Translations under genes and position numbers: made by a program | NCBI RefSeq assembly: GCF_902833645.1 | Contig: NZ_CADFGE010000001.1 | Location: 868,001 to 932,000 of the forward strand | DNA from: Paraburkholderia fungorum | GTDB taxonomy: Bacteria; Pseudomonadota; Gammaproteobacteria; Burkholderiales; Burkholderiaceae | DNA length: 64,000 bases | Direction of reading: 5' to 3' | Notes under the pieces: model-generated | Databases searched by the model: none | The model's input: the letters and a program-made list of their open reading frames with translations, nothing else | What the model was told of the DNA's origin: nothing | Shown: positions 55,775 to 64,000 of the stretch, piece by piece | Layout of the letters: every line of letters starts with the position of its first letter | How positions within the stretch are numbered: the stretch's first letter is position 1

Positions 55775-55916
55775 GGTCCCGACAGTTTACCGAAATCTGG
55801 AGATCCCCGCCGAAGGGGCCTGCATCAGCCAGCGCGGTGTCGCTGCTTCGCTGCACGCCCGAACGACAGTCAACTCGGCGCCGGCCCGCCATGGCAGGCA
55901 CGGCACCGCAGCGCCT

Positions 55917-56243
55917 TCATACCGTGCGCCAGCCCCCACGCATGCGGGCCGCCAGCCGTTCGCCGACCAGCGCAAACCAGTTCAGCGCACGTTCATCGCA
56001 ACGCGTGGGTACGGAAAACGCGACCTTCGCATGCGTGCTGCCTTCGGCACTCAACCACAACCGTTCACCGCGCCGCAGCCGCAAGGTATGGCCGGGCTGC
56101 AGCCAGTAGTCTTCCGTGTCGTCGCTACGCGTCACCCACACCGCACCGCCGTGCACAACCAGCTTGGTGCTGCGCGCGACCTTCATAGGAATGGTTTCGC
56201 CTGTACGGATTTCAAAAGCGATGCTAGAGGAAATTTCTCGCAT
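55917..56243 (-). CDS. DUF2917 domain protein
   Basis: This 108-residue protein has a cupin-like beta pattern typical of DUF2917: KVARSTKLVVHGGAVWVTRSDD, then DYWLQPGHTLRLRRGERLWLSAEG. I chose Met 56243 because GAGGG lies about seven bases before it. The family is unknown in function and often lies beside a LysR gene, as here, where the two genes diverge from a 98-bp gap. Confidence 0.82.
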   Translation of the reverse strand: MREISSSIAFEIRTGETIPMKVARSTKLVVHGGAVWVTRSDDTEDYWLQPGHTLRLRRGERLWLSAEGSTHAKVAFSVPTRCDERALNWFALVGERLAARMRGGWRTV

Positions 56244-56341
56244 GATGCCCTCGCCAAAGTTCATTTCATGGCTACAATCGTAGGCGTAGCAAGGGTTTAC
56301 GCAAAACGATCTATTTTCACCTCTATGTGAGAAATATTGCG

Positions 56342-57310
56342 ATGGATCTCCGGCATCTACCCCCGCTAAACGCCGTCAAGGCGTTCGAAGCCGCAGCCCG
56401 CCACGAGAGTTTCTCGCGCGCCGCAGACGAACTGTTCGTCACGCACGGCGCCGTCAGCCACCAGATCCGGGCACTAGAGGCTGAGTTGGGCGTCACGCTG
56501 TTCGCGCGCGACGGCAAGCGCGTCCGGCTCACGGATACCGGCCGCCGCTACGCCACGCGCGTGCGCGCCGCGCTGACGGCGCTGGTCGAGGCCACCCGTG
56601 AAATCCGCGCCGGCGACCGCGAGCGGCGTCTGGTGGTTTCCATGCTGTCTTCGTTTGCGGCGCGCTGGGTCACTCCACGCATCGGCAGCTTTATCGAGGA
56701 GCATCCCCAATGGGACCTCGAACTGCTGTCCACCAACGCGTTAACCGACTTCGCGCGCGACGACGTCGACGTGGCGATCCGTTTCGGCTACGGCAAATAT
56801 TCAGGGCTGCACGCGGAGTTGCTGCTGGAGGAAATCTTCTTTCCGGCCTGCGCGCCGGATTTCAATGGCGGCAAGCTGCCGCAAACCCCCGCCGATCTCG
56901 CCAAAGTCCCGCTGCTGCGCTCGGACGACGAACTCTGGCGTCCATGGTTCGACGCCGCCGGCCTCACCGACTGGCCGGAGCCGAAGCGCGGCGTGCTGTA
57001 TCAGGATTCATCGAATCTGCTGCAGGCGGCCATCGACGGTCAAGGGGTCGCGCTCACACGCCGTTCGCTGGCAATGCACGAGATCGCGGCAGGGCGCCTC
57101 GTGCGGCTATTCGATGTGGATGGGCCGAGCCCGTGGCAGTACTACTTCATCTGCCCGCCGCAGATGCTCGAAACCGAGCGCGTCAAGGCATTCCGCGCGT
57201 GGGTCTTCGAAGAAGTGGGACGGTTCAAACTGCTTTTCGAGCGGGCCTGCTCAGCGGGGCCGGCAGCCGGCGCCGAGCTGGCGGTGGACACCTTGCGCGT
57301 CACACCGTAA
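56342..57310 (+). CDS. LysR family regulator (GcvA-like)
   Basis: This 322-residue regulator has the N-terminal winged helix (PPLNAVKAFEAAARHESFSRAADELFVTHGAVSHQI) of the GcvA subgroup and a periplasmic-binding-like effector domain with DVDVAIRFGYGKY. Met 56342 is the standard start (MDLRHLPPLNAV). Its probable target is the divergent DUF2917 gene or itself; no T-N11-A site is decisive in the 98-bp gap. Confidence 0.92.
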   Translation: MDLRHLPPLNAVKAFEAAARHESFSRAADELFVTHGAVSHQIRALEAELGVTLFARDGKRVRLTDTGRRYATRVRAALTALVEATREIRAGDRERRLVVSMLSSFAARWVTPRIGSFIEEHPQWDLELLSTNALTDFARDDVDVAIRFGYGKYSGLHAELLLEEIFFPACAPDFNGGKLPQTPADLAKVPLLRSDDELWRPWFDAAGLTDWPEPKRGVLYQDSSNLLQAAIDGQGVALTRRSLAMHEIAAGRLVRLFDVDGPSPWQYYFICPPQMLETERVKAFRAWVFEEVGRFKLLFERACSAGPAAGAELAVDTLRVTP

Positions 57311-57332
57311 TCCTTGGGCACGGCGCCCGGCG

Positions 57333-57602
57333 TTAAAGCACCACCTTCACCATCGGATGGCCGGTGAGCGCGCGATAGATATCGTCGAGCTGCGCCTGGC
57401 TCGTGGCGCGCACCGTGACGGTCAAACCGGTGTAATTGCCGCCGCTTGACGGTCGCGTTTCGACACGCGCAGGGTCGACTTCGCTATCGAATTGCCGCAC
57501 CACCGTGACAATCGTATCGGCGAACTCGGGATGCGACTTGCCCATGATCTTGATGGGAAAGTCGCACGGAAACTCAAGCAATGATTCTTTCGCGGGATTC
57601 AT
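57333..57602 (-). CDS. YbeD/UPF0250 (DUF493) family protein
   Basis: This 89-residue protein matches the YbeD family: LEFPCDFPIKIMGKSHPEF at the N terminus and the ferredoxin-like domain that ends with DIYRALTGHPMVKVVL. The family resembles ACT-type regulatory domains and is usually next to lipB. The start lies 28 bases inside the end of the transaminase gene, so the two are translated in overlapping frames. Confidence 0.93.
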   Translation of the reverse strand: MNPAKESLLEFPCDFPIKIMGKSHPEFADTIVTVVRQFDSEVDPARVETRPSSGGNYTGLTVTVRATSQAQLDDIYRALTGHPMVKVVL

Positions 57603-58530
57603 TCTCTACTCCTTGCTGCGCTTCTTGCGCTTCCTTGGCCTTGGCGCGCTGGTAGGCGGCGTACAACGCTGCAAACACGGCGCCCGGCTTGCCGTCGCCA
57701 ACCGGCTGGCCGTCGAGCTGCGTGACCGGCAGCACTTCCTTGGTGGCGGAGCTGACCAGAATCTCGTCAGCGGCGCGCAACTCGGCTTCGGCAATCTCGC
57801 GCGCCTCGAAGCGGATACCACACTCGCTCGTCAGCTCTTCGATCAACCCGTAGCGAATCCCTTCGAGAATCTTGTGGCTGCGCGGCGGTGCGTACAGCAC
57901 CCCGTCCTTCACCATCCAGATATTCGAAGACGAGCCTTCGGTCAGCATGCCGTCGCGAAACTGGATCGTTTCGAACGCGTCGTTTTCGGCCGCGTATTGC
58001 GCCATCAGCACGTTGCCGAGCAGCGAGACCGATTTGATATCGCAATTGAGCCAGCGACGGTCTTCCGCGCTGACGCAACGCACGCCCTGCGCACGCTGCG
58101 CGGCGTCCGGCAGATTCAGCGGCGTAACCATCACGAACACGGTCGGCTGGATGCCGGCCGGAAATGCGTGACCGCGTTTCGCGACGCCTCGTGTGATCTG
58201 AATGTAAGCGATCGCGTCCTGATCGGCGCGCAAGCCCGCGTCTGCTTCGTTGGCCGCGACCACGCGGTTGATCAGTTCGCGCCAGCCGGCGTCGTCGAAC
58301 GGATTGACGATGCCGATCTTCTCCAGCGAGCGCGCGAGGCGCGCCAGATGGCGCCTGAAGCGAAACGCGGTGCGGCCGCCTGCATAGGGATACAACGGCG
58401 CAACTTCGTAAATGCCGTCGCCGAAAATAAAGCCGCGGTCGAGAACCGGCACACGCGCTTCGGACAAGGGCACCAGCTCGCCGTTCAGATAAACGATCGG
58501 GTCGAGCGAAACATCGGCAACAGCGGTCAT
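57574..58530 (-). CDS. Class IV aminotransferase (D-amino acid transaminase-like)
   Basis: This 318-residue PLP enzyme has the catalytic Lys in CDIKSVSLLGNVLMAQ, the opening VYLNGELVPLSEARVPVLDRGFIFGDGIYEV and the glycine-rich LTEGSSSNIWMVKDG. It resembles D-alanine transaminase, making D-Ala or D-Glu for peptidoglycan. Gene context with a PBP5-type carboxypeptidase agrees. It lies 14 bp after that gene and overlaps ybeD. Confidence 0.9.
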   Translation of the reverse strand: MTAVADVSLDPIVYLNGELVPLSEARVPVLDRGFIFGDGIYEVAPLYPYAGGRTAFRFRRHLARLARSLEKIGIVNPFDDAGWRELINRVVAANEADAGLRADQDAIAYIQITRGVAKRGHAFPAGIQPTVFVMVTPLNLPDAAQRAQGVRCVSAEDRRWLNCDIKSVSLLGNVLMAQYAAENDAFETIQFRDGMLTEGSSSNIWMVKDGVLYAPPRSHKILEGIRYGLIEELTSECGIRFEAREIAEAELRAADEILVSSATKEVLPVTQLDGQPVGDGKPGAVFAALYAAYQRAKAKEAQEAQQGVENESRERIIA

Positions 58531-58543
58531 CGCAAGCAGGCTC

Positions 58544-59773
58544 TTATTTCTTCTTGTTGAACATCAGCATCAGCGAATCCCACACGCGGCCGACCACGCC
58601 GGCTTGCGGCACAGCTTGCAACGCGACGATCGGGAATTGCGCCAACACCTTGCCGTCCGCCACGAGCTTCGCGGTGCCGACCTGCTGACCATTCGCGATC
58701 GGTGCGATCAGCGGATCGATCTGCTCGATCTGCGGCTTCACCTTGTCGCCCATGCCCTTCGGCACGGTGATGTACTGATCACCCTTCACGCCGATCTGCA
58801 CGGTGTCCTGCGCACCCTTGTAGACGCGCGGCGTGCCCACGACCTGATTCGCCTTGTACAGACGCACCGTGTCATACGCGGTGTAGCCGTAGTTCAGCAT
58901 CTTCAGGCTGTCCTGCACGCGGTCGTGTTCCTTGGTCTCGCCCATCATCACCGAGACGAGACGGCGCGAACCGTCGTTGGCGCCCGGCAGCGGGCGCTTG
59001 GCGCTCGCGATCAGGCAGTAACCTGCGGCTTGCGTGTGACCGGTCTTCAGGCCGTCCACCGTCGGGTCGATCCACAGCAGACGGTTGCGGTTCGGCTGCT
59101 TGATCTTGTTGTACGTGAACTCCTTGACCGAGAAGATGTTGTAGTAGTCGGGGAAGTCACGGATCAGACGCGCCGACAGCACCGCGAGGTCACCCGCCGT
59201 GGTGTAGTGCTGCGGGTCGGGCATACCGTTCACGTCGGCGAAATGCGTGTGCGCCATGCCGAGTTTCTGCGCTTCGGTGTTCATCATGTTGACGAACTGC
59301 GCCTCGCTGCCGCCCACCAGTTCGGCCAGCGCGATCGCCGCGTCGTTACCCGACTGGACGATCATGCCGTACACCAGATCGTGCACGGTCACCGGCTTGT
59401 TCGCCTCGATGAACATGCGCGATTCGTCGGTTTTCACGCGACGCACCGCTTCGCTCGGCATCACCGTCTGGTCCATCGTGATCTTCTTCGTCTGCAGTGC
59501 TTCGAAGACGAGGTACGCTGTCATCAGCTTGGTCAGCGAAGCCGGTTCGACTCGTTCGTCGGCATTGCCCGATGCAAGCACCTGATTGCTGGTTGCATCG
59601 ACGAGCACCCACGAGCGCGCGTTCACCGCGGGCGGCGGCACTTGCGCGAACGCCGTGCTGGCGACCAGCGTGGCCGGCAGCACGATGCCGAGGGTGACGG
59701 CACGGCTAAGCGAATGGGGAACGAAAGAGGAAACTGACGGGAATGACGTGCGGCCGGACATGGAGAAACGCAT
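58544..59773 (-). CDS. D-alanyl-D-alanine carboxypeptidase (PBP5/6 type)
   Basis: This 409-residue penicillin-binding protein trims the terminal D-Ala of peptidoglycan stems. The triad is SLTK in PASLTKLMTAY, SGN in IVQSGNDAAIAL and KTG in DGLKTGHTQ. A signal peptide ends about residue 40, and the C-terminal domain and amphipathic tail (VWDSLMLMFNKKK) anchor it at the membrane. Met 59773 is preferred to the one nine codons earlier. A TATAAT lies upstream. Confidence 0.94.
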   Translation of the reverse strand: MRFSMSGRTSFPSVSSFVPHSLSRAVTLGIVLPATLVASTAFAQVPPPAVNARSWVLVDATSNQVLASGNADERVEPASLTKLMTAYLVFEALQTKKITMDQTVMPSEAVRRVKTDESRMFIEANKPVTVHDLVYGMIVQSGNDAAIALAELVGGSEAQFVNMMNTEAQKLGMAHTHFADVNGMPDPQHYTTAGDLAVLSARLIRDFPDYYNIFSVKEFTYNKIKQPNRNRLLWIDPTVDGLKTGHTQAAGYCLIASAKRPLPGANDGSRRLVSVMMGETKEHDRVQDSLKMLNYGYTAYDTVRLYKANQVVGTPRVYKGAQDTVQIGVKGDQYITVPKGMGDKVKPQIEQIDPLIAPIANGQQVGTAKLVADGKVLAQFPIVALQAVPQAGVVGRVWDSLMLMFNKKK

Positions 59774-60095
59774 AGGGTCGATTCGTGCGGAAAAATACAT
59801 CGCGCGCAGGGCGCATAGTTTGGAGGAGCCGGTCGGCGAGCGTCAGGCCGTAAAAAACGGCACGGCGCCCATTGGACTTCCGGCAGCGCGATCGGTTCGC
59901 GCAGCACGCCTCGCATCCGGCACCGCTGCGCGCGAGAAAGAAGCTACGCGTCGCGCGAACTGCCGGGTGGGCGATGCTGCGCCCAAAAAAGAGCGCCCAT
60001 TATACGCGCGCTATCCCGGTATCTTTGAGCAAAGGGTGGCGATTAATTTGCGTTTGCACGTACCTGTACCCCGGAAAACGCACGCATCGCGTCAA
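59774..60095. other. Region upstream of the PBP5-type gene
   Basis: This 322-bp stretch lies between the PBP5 start and the alpha/beta-hydrolase stop, both on the minus strand. It contains a perfect TATAAT (59999-60004, minus) about 225 bases before the start and a direct repeat GGGCGC-N8-GGGCGC next to it. A good -35 is not visible. Nothing else is recognised. Confidence 0.4.
59999..60004 (-). promoter_or_regulatory. Candidate -10 box for the PBP5-transaminase-ybeD unit
   Basis: TATAAT is exact on the minus strand, within GCGCGTATAATGGGC. No hexamer close to TTGACA lies at 16-18 bp, so this is a tentative promoter. Confidence 0.4.
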
Positions 60096-60740
60096 TTAGC
60101 GCCATGCGTCGACAATGATCCGCTTCAGCACGTGCAGCTTGCGATGCAGAAAATGTTCTGCCCCCGGAATCACGACAACCGGTAATTCCTGCGGCCGGGC
60201 CCAGTCGTAAACCGACTGAATGGGAACGGTCTCATCGGTCTCGCCATGAATCACAAGCGTGTTTTCCGGCACGGGCGCAACTTCCCAACGGCTCGCCGCA
60301 GTGCCGACGAAAACCATCCGCTCGATCGCCTGGCCTTCTTCACGCAGCCTCGCAGCCACATGCGACAGCACGAAAGTGCCAAACGAAAAGCCCGCCAACA
60401 CGAGGGGCAGATCAGCCTGCCCGGCTTGCGCGCGCATGTGATCGAGCACGGCGCGCAGATCGTCGCGCTCGCCGATGCCGGCATCGTGCTCGCCTTGCGT
60501 TTCGCCGACACCGCGGAAGTTCGAGCGGTATGTCACGTAGTTCAACTGCACGAGTGTGCGCGCCAGCGTTTGCGCGACCTTGTTGTCCATCGTGCCGCCG
60601 AACAGCGGATGCGGATGCGCGACCAGCGCGATGCCGCGCGGCGCGGCGCGGTTCTCGCGCATGTCGTCCGGCAGATCCAGCGCGACCTCGATCTTGCCGA
60701 CCGGGCCGTCGATCAGATATTTCTGTGTGTGTACGTTCAT
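60096..60740 (-). CDS. Alpha/beta hydrolase
   Basis: This 214-residue hydrolase has the nucleophile elbow GFSFGT, the oxyanion region HPHPLFGGTMDNKV and the acid and His in HGETDETV and GAEHFLH. It matches the family of small dienelactone-like or YuxL-type hydrolases with no known substrate. It follows the 2Fe-2S gene by 11 bp on the same strand and is probably cotranscribed. Confidence 0.9.
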   Translation of the reverse strand: MNVHTQKYLIDGPVGKIEVALDLPDDMRENRAAPRGIALVAHPHPLFGGTMDNKVAQTLARTLVQLNYVTYRSNFRGVGETQGEHDAGIGERDDLRAVLDHMRAQAGQADLPLVLAGFSFGTFVLSHVAARLREEGQAIERMVFVGTAASRWEVAPVPENTLVIHGETDETVPIQSVYDWARPQELPVVVIPGAEHFLHRKLHVLKRIIVDAWR

Positions 60741-60751
60741 GGCGACGCTTA

Positions 60752-61072
60752 TTAATCGATTTTCAGACGCTCGACGATCTTGCCGTTCACGAGGTGCGAA
60801 TCGACGATTTCATCGATGTCGCTCTTGTCGACGTAGGTGTACCAGACGCCTTCCGGATACACGACGAGCGTCGGGCCGAGTTCGCAGCGATCCAGGCAGC
60901 CGGCCTTGTTGATACGCACCTGGCCGGGGCCGGCGAGGCCCAGTGTCTTCACCCGCTTTTTCGCGTATTCCTGCATTTCCTGCGCGTTGCAATTCGCGCA
61001 ACTCGGGCGCTCCGCGCCGGGTTCACGCTGGTTGAGGCAGAAGAAGACGTGGTGCTTGTAGAAGGAGTCCAT
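60752..61072 (-). CDS. 2Fe-2S ferredoxin domain protein (thioredoxin-like)
   Basis: This 106-residue protein has the thioredoxin-like [2Fe-2S] ferredoxin layout with cysteines in FFCLNQREPG, SCANC, and KAGCLDRCELGPTLVVYP. Such proteins carry one electron but have no assigned pathway. It overlaps no other gene and is followed by the hydrolase. Confidence 0.9.
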   Translation of the reverse strand: MDSFYKHHVFFCLNQREPGAERPSCANCNAQEMQEYAKKRVKTLGLAGPGQVRINKAGCLDRCELGPTLVVYPEGVWYTYVDKSDIDEIVDSHLVNGKIVERLKID

Positions 61073-61223
61073 GATGTCCGGGAGCGGGCCTGTAAGAGTG
61101 GGGAGTGGCGCTGCTGGCGCTGTGGCGCGCCTGTTGTGCGGACGATTATAGCGAGCGGGGCTGGCAGCCGCCGAACAGCGGACGATGTGCAGTCATTTGC
61201 CCGGCCCCACGCGCCGCCTGCGC

Positions 61224-62381
61224 TTATACGGGCTTCGCGCGCCGCTTGAGCCACACCTGTTCGACGAGATAGGCGAGCCACACCAGCGCGGCATATGGCC
61301 AGATCCACGCGATCCAGTGTGCGAGACCGTTGAAGTGCAGATAGCGGCCCTGGCGCCAGTCGGCCAGCACGGCATCGAAATACGGATTCACCGGCAGCAG
61401 ATTGACGAACACCAGGGCCACCGTCAGCGCACAGGCCGCCAGCGCGGCACGCGACCTGCGCCGCAAGCGCAACGCCAGCAGTGCCGCGACGGTGCCGCCC
61501 ACAAGCCCTGCCAGCGCGCCGGGCGTTGCCCAGTCGAACGCAAGACCGGATTGCGATTGCAGAAACGTCGCACCCGCCTTCACACACAAGGTCGTGACGA
61601 TAAACACGATCAACAGCCGCACCAGCGGCGCATGGCGGCGCACCGGCAGCGAAGCCAGCACGAGTGCGGCGAACAGATTGAGCGTCGTGATCACGGCTTC
61701 CCACACGTCGTCCGGCAACCAGGCGGCGACCAGCGCCGGCCACGCGCCGACGTGCCAGGCCGAGGGCGTCCACGCGAGCAATGCATCTTGCGTCGTCGAA
61801 TCGAAACGCAGCCAAAGCTCGCGCGGCCAGTTGCCCAGTCCGAACAGGCGCGGCGCCGGATACATCGTCGCGAACGGCCACGAGGCGACGAGACACGCGA
61901 GCGCCGCCGTGTCACGCTCGAACCAGAGCAGCCGCAAACGCCGCAGCAAACCGCGATCGAGCAACGCGCCCGTGGCCGGCGACACGATTGCCGCGCCCAG
62001 CAGCGCGCCGAGCGCGTTGGCAGCCAGATCGAGATTGGACGCAACGCGCGTCGGCAGATAGGTCTGCACCGCTTCCATCACGCCCGACAGCAATCCACCG
62101 AGCACGAAAGCTAACGCGACCGCCAGCGGACCGCGCCAGCGCGGATACACCGCGAGCACCACCAGCGCGCCGAACGGCATATAGCCGAGCACGTTCGTGA
62201 CCACGTCGAACGCCGTCAGATACTGCGGCATGGGATCGGACAGATACGCAAACGGCGCGAGGCCGAGCGAACGCCAGCCGGAAAACGGATACCACGAGCC
62301 GTACACGATCAGCGCCGTATACAGCCCCAAGGCCTGCCGGGCAAGCGCCGACGGGCGGCGCTGCCAGGATTTGACGCTCAT
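61224..62381 (-). CDS. VanZ family membrane protein
   Basis: This 385-residue protein has about ten transmembrane helices and the VanZ motif region FDVVTNVLGYMPFGALVVLAV, then SGVMEAVQTYLPTRVASNLDLAANALGALLG with conserved Glu, Arg and Asp residues. VanZ-type proteins affect glycopeptide tolerance or sit in envelope gene clusters, with unknown activity. It follows the MCE-operon lipoprotein by 31 bp. Confidence 0.85.
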   Translation of the reverse strand: MSVKSWQRRPSALARQALGLYTALIVYGSWYPFSGWRSLGLAPFAYLSDPMPQYLTAFDVVTNVLGYMPFGALVVLAVYPRWRGPLAVALAFVLGGLLSGVMEAVQTYLPTRVASNLDLAANALGALLGAAIVSPATGALLDRGLLRRLRLLWFERDTAALACLVASWPFATMYPAPRLFGLGNWPRELWLRFDSTTQDALLAWTPSAWHVGAWPALVAAWLPDDVWEAVITTLNLFAALVLASLPVRRHAPLVRLLIVFIVTTLCVKAGATFLQSQSGLAFDWATPGALAGLVGGTVAALLALRLRRRSRAALAACALTVALVFVNLLPVNPYFDAVLADWRQGRYLHFNGLAHWIAWIWPYAALVWLAYLVEQVWLKRRAKPV

Positions 62382-62412
62382 GCAGCGCTCCGTTGCGTGC
62401 GCTGCATGCCGG

Positions 62413-63039
62413 TCATTGCGCGGCGACCAGCGCCTGCACGCCCAGCCATGCGCTGATCTGCGCGACGAGATCGTCGCTGGCCGCGGCGAGCGCCTGCGCG
62501 CCGCCGGCCGCGTCCGCCGAACTGGACGGTGCCCGTGCGATGAAGGTGCGCTGGCCGATCACCTTGCCGTTTTGCGTCAACGTGGCGCGCGCGGTGACAG
62601 CCGCGTGGCTTTCCGACTGGCTGTCGAAGACCTGTTCGAACTCGCTCAGATCGACCTTCAGCACCGGCGCATGCACGCCGTCGGCACCGGTCAGCACCGT
62701 GCCGCGCGAACTCAATGCGCCGCGCAGACGCTGGGTCAGCAGTTGCGACGGCGCCATGGTCCAGTGGCTATTCGCATACGACGCCGTCTGCTGCGCGTCG
62801 GCGTAGCTGAGCCGGTAAATCAGCTTGTCGGATTCGAGATTGTCGGACGCGGTGACATCGAGCACCTTCACTGCCGGCAACGTGCCGGCCGAGGCCGCCG
62901 GACTCGGCGGCCCAAGGTCGTAGCGAATGTCCGAGATCGCCGCGGGGTTGCCGGCGCAGCCGGCAGCCAGCACGCCGAACGCGAGCAATACCGCAAGCGC
63001 GGTGCTCGAGGACAACAATCGGTGAATCGAGCGTGACAT
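62413..63039 (-). CDS. PqiC-like ABC-type auxiliary lipoprotein
   Basis: This 208-residue lipoprotein has a signal core LAVLLAFGVLAAGCAG with lipobox AAGC and a mature domain that matches DUF330/PqiC. AAGGA lies at good distance to the Met at 63039, so that start is preferred to the Met two codons earlier. It works with the MCE protein upstream in lipid movement between membranes. Confidence 0.88.
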   Translation of the reverse strand: MSRSIHRLLSSSTALAVLLAFGVLAAGCAGNPAAISDIRYDLGPPSPAASAGTLPAVKVLDVTASDNLESDKLIYRLSYADAQQTASYANSHWTMAPSQLLTQRLRGALSSRGTVLTGADGVHAPVLKVDLSEFEQVFDSQSESHAAVTARATLTQNGKVIGQRTFIARAPSSSADAAGGAQALAAASDDLVAQISAWLGVQALVAAQ

Positions 63040-63072
63040 AACCATATTCCTTCTTCAAACCTTCAAATCGTT

Positions 63073-64000
63073 TCATTGAGCAGCGTGAGCGGCAGCGCGG
63101 GCGGCGGGCCACGTGAAGCCAGCTTCGCCCGGGCCCGGCGCCGATTTCGGCGCGCCGAACAGCACGCTGCGCGGATTGGTGCTGAACGTATCGGCAGCGC
63201 GGTCGACCGAACGGGCCGCCGAGCGCACGTCTTCGGCGAGCGAGTTGACGCGCGGCAGCGTGTCATAACCCACGCGCGCCGACAGTTCCTGGATCGAACT
63301 ATCCATCGAGACCAGCGCGTCCCCGGCTTGCTGCGCCGCCGTCCCGACCTTGTTCAGGTTGGTCTCGAACGGTCCGTCCGGGCGGTTCAGACTGGTGATC
63401 AACGCGTTGGTCGACTCCAGCGTGCGATCCAGCGTGTTGATCGTGGCGGGCAGCTTGCCGGCGACCGGCGCCATCTGCTGAGTCAGCGTGGCGACACCGT
63501 CGGCGGCTTTCTGAATGCTCGCGGCTGTGCCCTGCAACTGGCTAACCATTTCCGGCGACAACAGATTGTCGACGTCGTCGGTGACTTTTTCGAGTTTGCG
63601 CAGCAAGACATCGCCGCGTTGCTGCAACTGGTCGAGCAAGCCCGGACGCATCGGCAATTGCGCCACATCTTTCGCCGACGACGCGAGCGGCGTCGGATCG
63701 CGCCCATTGTCATCCAGCTGGATGAAGGCAATCCCCGTCACGCCCTGGAACCCGAGGCTGCCGAACGTGGAGTGCGTGATCGGCGCGTGCGTGTCGACGA
63801 GGATGCGGATCAGAATCTGTCCCGGATGATCCCGATCGAATTTGATCGATTGCACCTTGCCGACGTCAAGCCCGCGATAGCGCACTGCCGCGTCGGTATA
63901 CAGCCCCGTCACGTTGGTGCGGGCGATCAGATCGTACGGCACCCGCACGGAACGGTCGACGTTGAACAAAAAAGCCGCCACCGCGATCGCAGCCAGCAGG
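63073..64000 (-). CDS. MCE/MlaD family protein (partial, N terminus outside window)
   Basis: This is the C-terminal part (308 codons) of an MCE-domain protein. The visible start is inside the N-terminal membrane helix (LLAAIAVAAFLFNVDRSV), so only a short N terminus is missing. The MCE domain has NVTGLYTDAAVRYRGLDVGKV and GFQGVTGIAFIQLDD. A long helical region with LSPEMVSQLQGTAASIQ follows. It is the substrate-channel subunit of an Mla/PqiB/YebT-like lipid transporter, upstream of the PqiC-like lipoprotein. Confidence 0.92.
   Translation of the reverse strand, partial: LLAAIAVAAFLFNVDRSVRVPYDLIARTNVTGLYTDAAVRYRGLDVGKVQSIKFDRDHPGQILIRILVDTHAPITHSTFGSLGFQGVTGIAFIQLDDNGRDPTPLASSAKDVAQLPMRPGLLDQLQQRGDVLLRKLEKVTDDVDNLLSPEMVSQLQGTAASIQKAADGVATLTQQMAPVAGKLPATINTLDRTLESTNALITSLNRPDGPFETNLNKVGTAAQQAGDALVSMDSSIQELSARVGYDTLPRVNSLAEDVRSAARSVDRAADTFSTNPRSVLFGAPKSAPGPGEAGFTWPAARAAAHAAQ

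Overview
This is a high-GC window of core chromosome from a beta-proteobacterium of the order Burkholderiales, most likely Paraburkholderia or Burkholderia. The basis is the gene content and order: an aa3-type cytochrome oxidase cluster with DUF2970 and twin-transmembrane partners, grxC-secB-gpsA, a mannose-type EIIA with HPr and EI, gshA-gshB, glnK-amtB, and ybeD/lipB/lipA. The protein families and codon usage agree. I see no insertion sequence, prophage, CRISPR array, rRNA or tRNA gene.

Layout. 1-11.2 kb is the cytochrome c oxidase biogenesis and structural locus on the minus strand: DUF2244, coxB fused to cytochrome c and OmpA-like domains, coxA, a 44-residue assembly protein, ctaG, DUF2970, coxC, SURF1, an SCO-like protein, ctaA, ctaB and SCO1, with a yciI-like gene and a twin-transmembrane gene on the plus strand. 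11.4-20.5 kb holds housekeeping genes (a bioC-like methyltransferase, comF, trmL, a macrodomain protein, gpsA, secB, grxC, a rhodanese, gpmA, a CtpA protease and a moeB/thiF-like gene). 20.5-26.2 kb is a partial regulatory PTS and glutathione synthesis. 26.4-28.7 kb is ammonium transport and PII with a clear sigma-54 promoter. 28.7-30.7 kb holds ubiK and yifB. 30.7-34.6 kb is a large autotransporter, followed by about 745 bp without a gene that carries three DnaA-box matches. 35.3-36.7 kb has a lipoprotein and a TlpA-like thioredoxin.

36.8-41.9 kb is the C4-dicarboxylate module dctA-dctB-dctD, with a sigma-54 promoter and two phased palindromes upstream of dctA. 41.9-50.8 kb is a phosphate-flavoured block. 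A GlpR-type regulator diverges from an operon of a glycerophosphodiester phosphodiesterase and an AfuABC-like ABC importer. A Na/Pi cotransporter and a HAD phosphatase follow. 50.9-53.6 kb is a TauABC-like importer. 54.0-60.7 kb holds lipoate synthesis (lipA, lipB, ybeD), an inserted LysR/DUF2917 pair, a D-amino-acid transaminase-like gene and a PBP5-type carboxypeptidase. 60.1-64.0 kb ends with an alpha/beta hydrolase, a 2Fe-2S protein, a VanZ-family protein and the distal end of an MCE lipid-transport operon cut by the window edge.

I found no obviously new defence or mobile system. The most interesting signals are regulatory or architectural: the dctA enhancer pair, the glnK promoter region, the DnaA-box cluster next to the autotransporter, the split ptsH/ptsI transcription units, the GlpR-ABC-GDPD operon as a candidate glycerophosphodiester or phosphorylated-polyol importer, and the OmpA-tailed CoxB.
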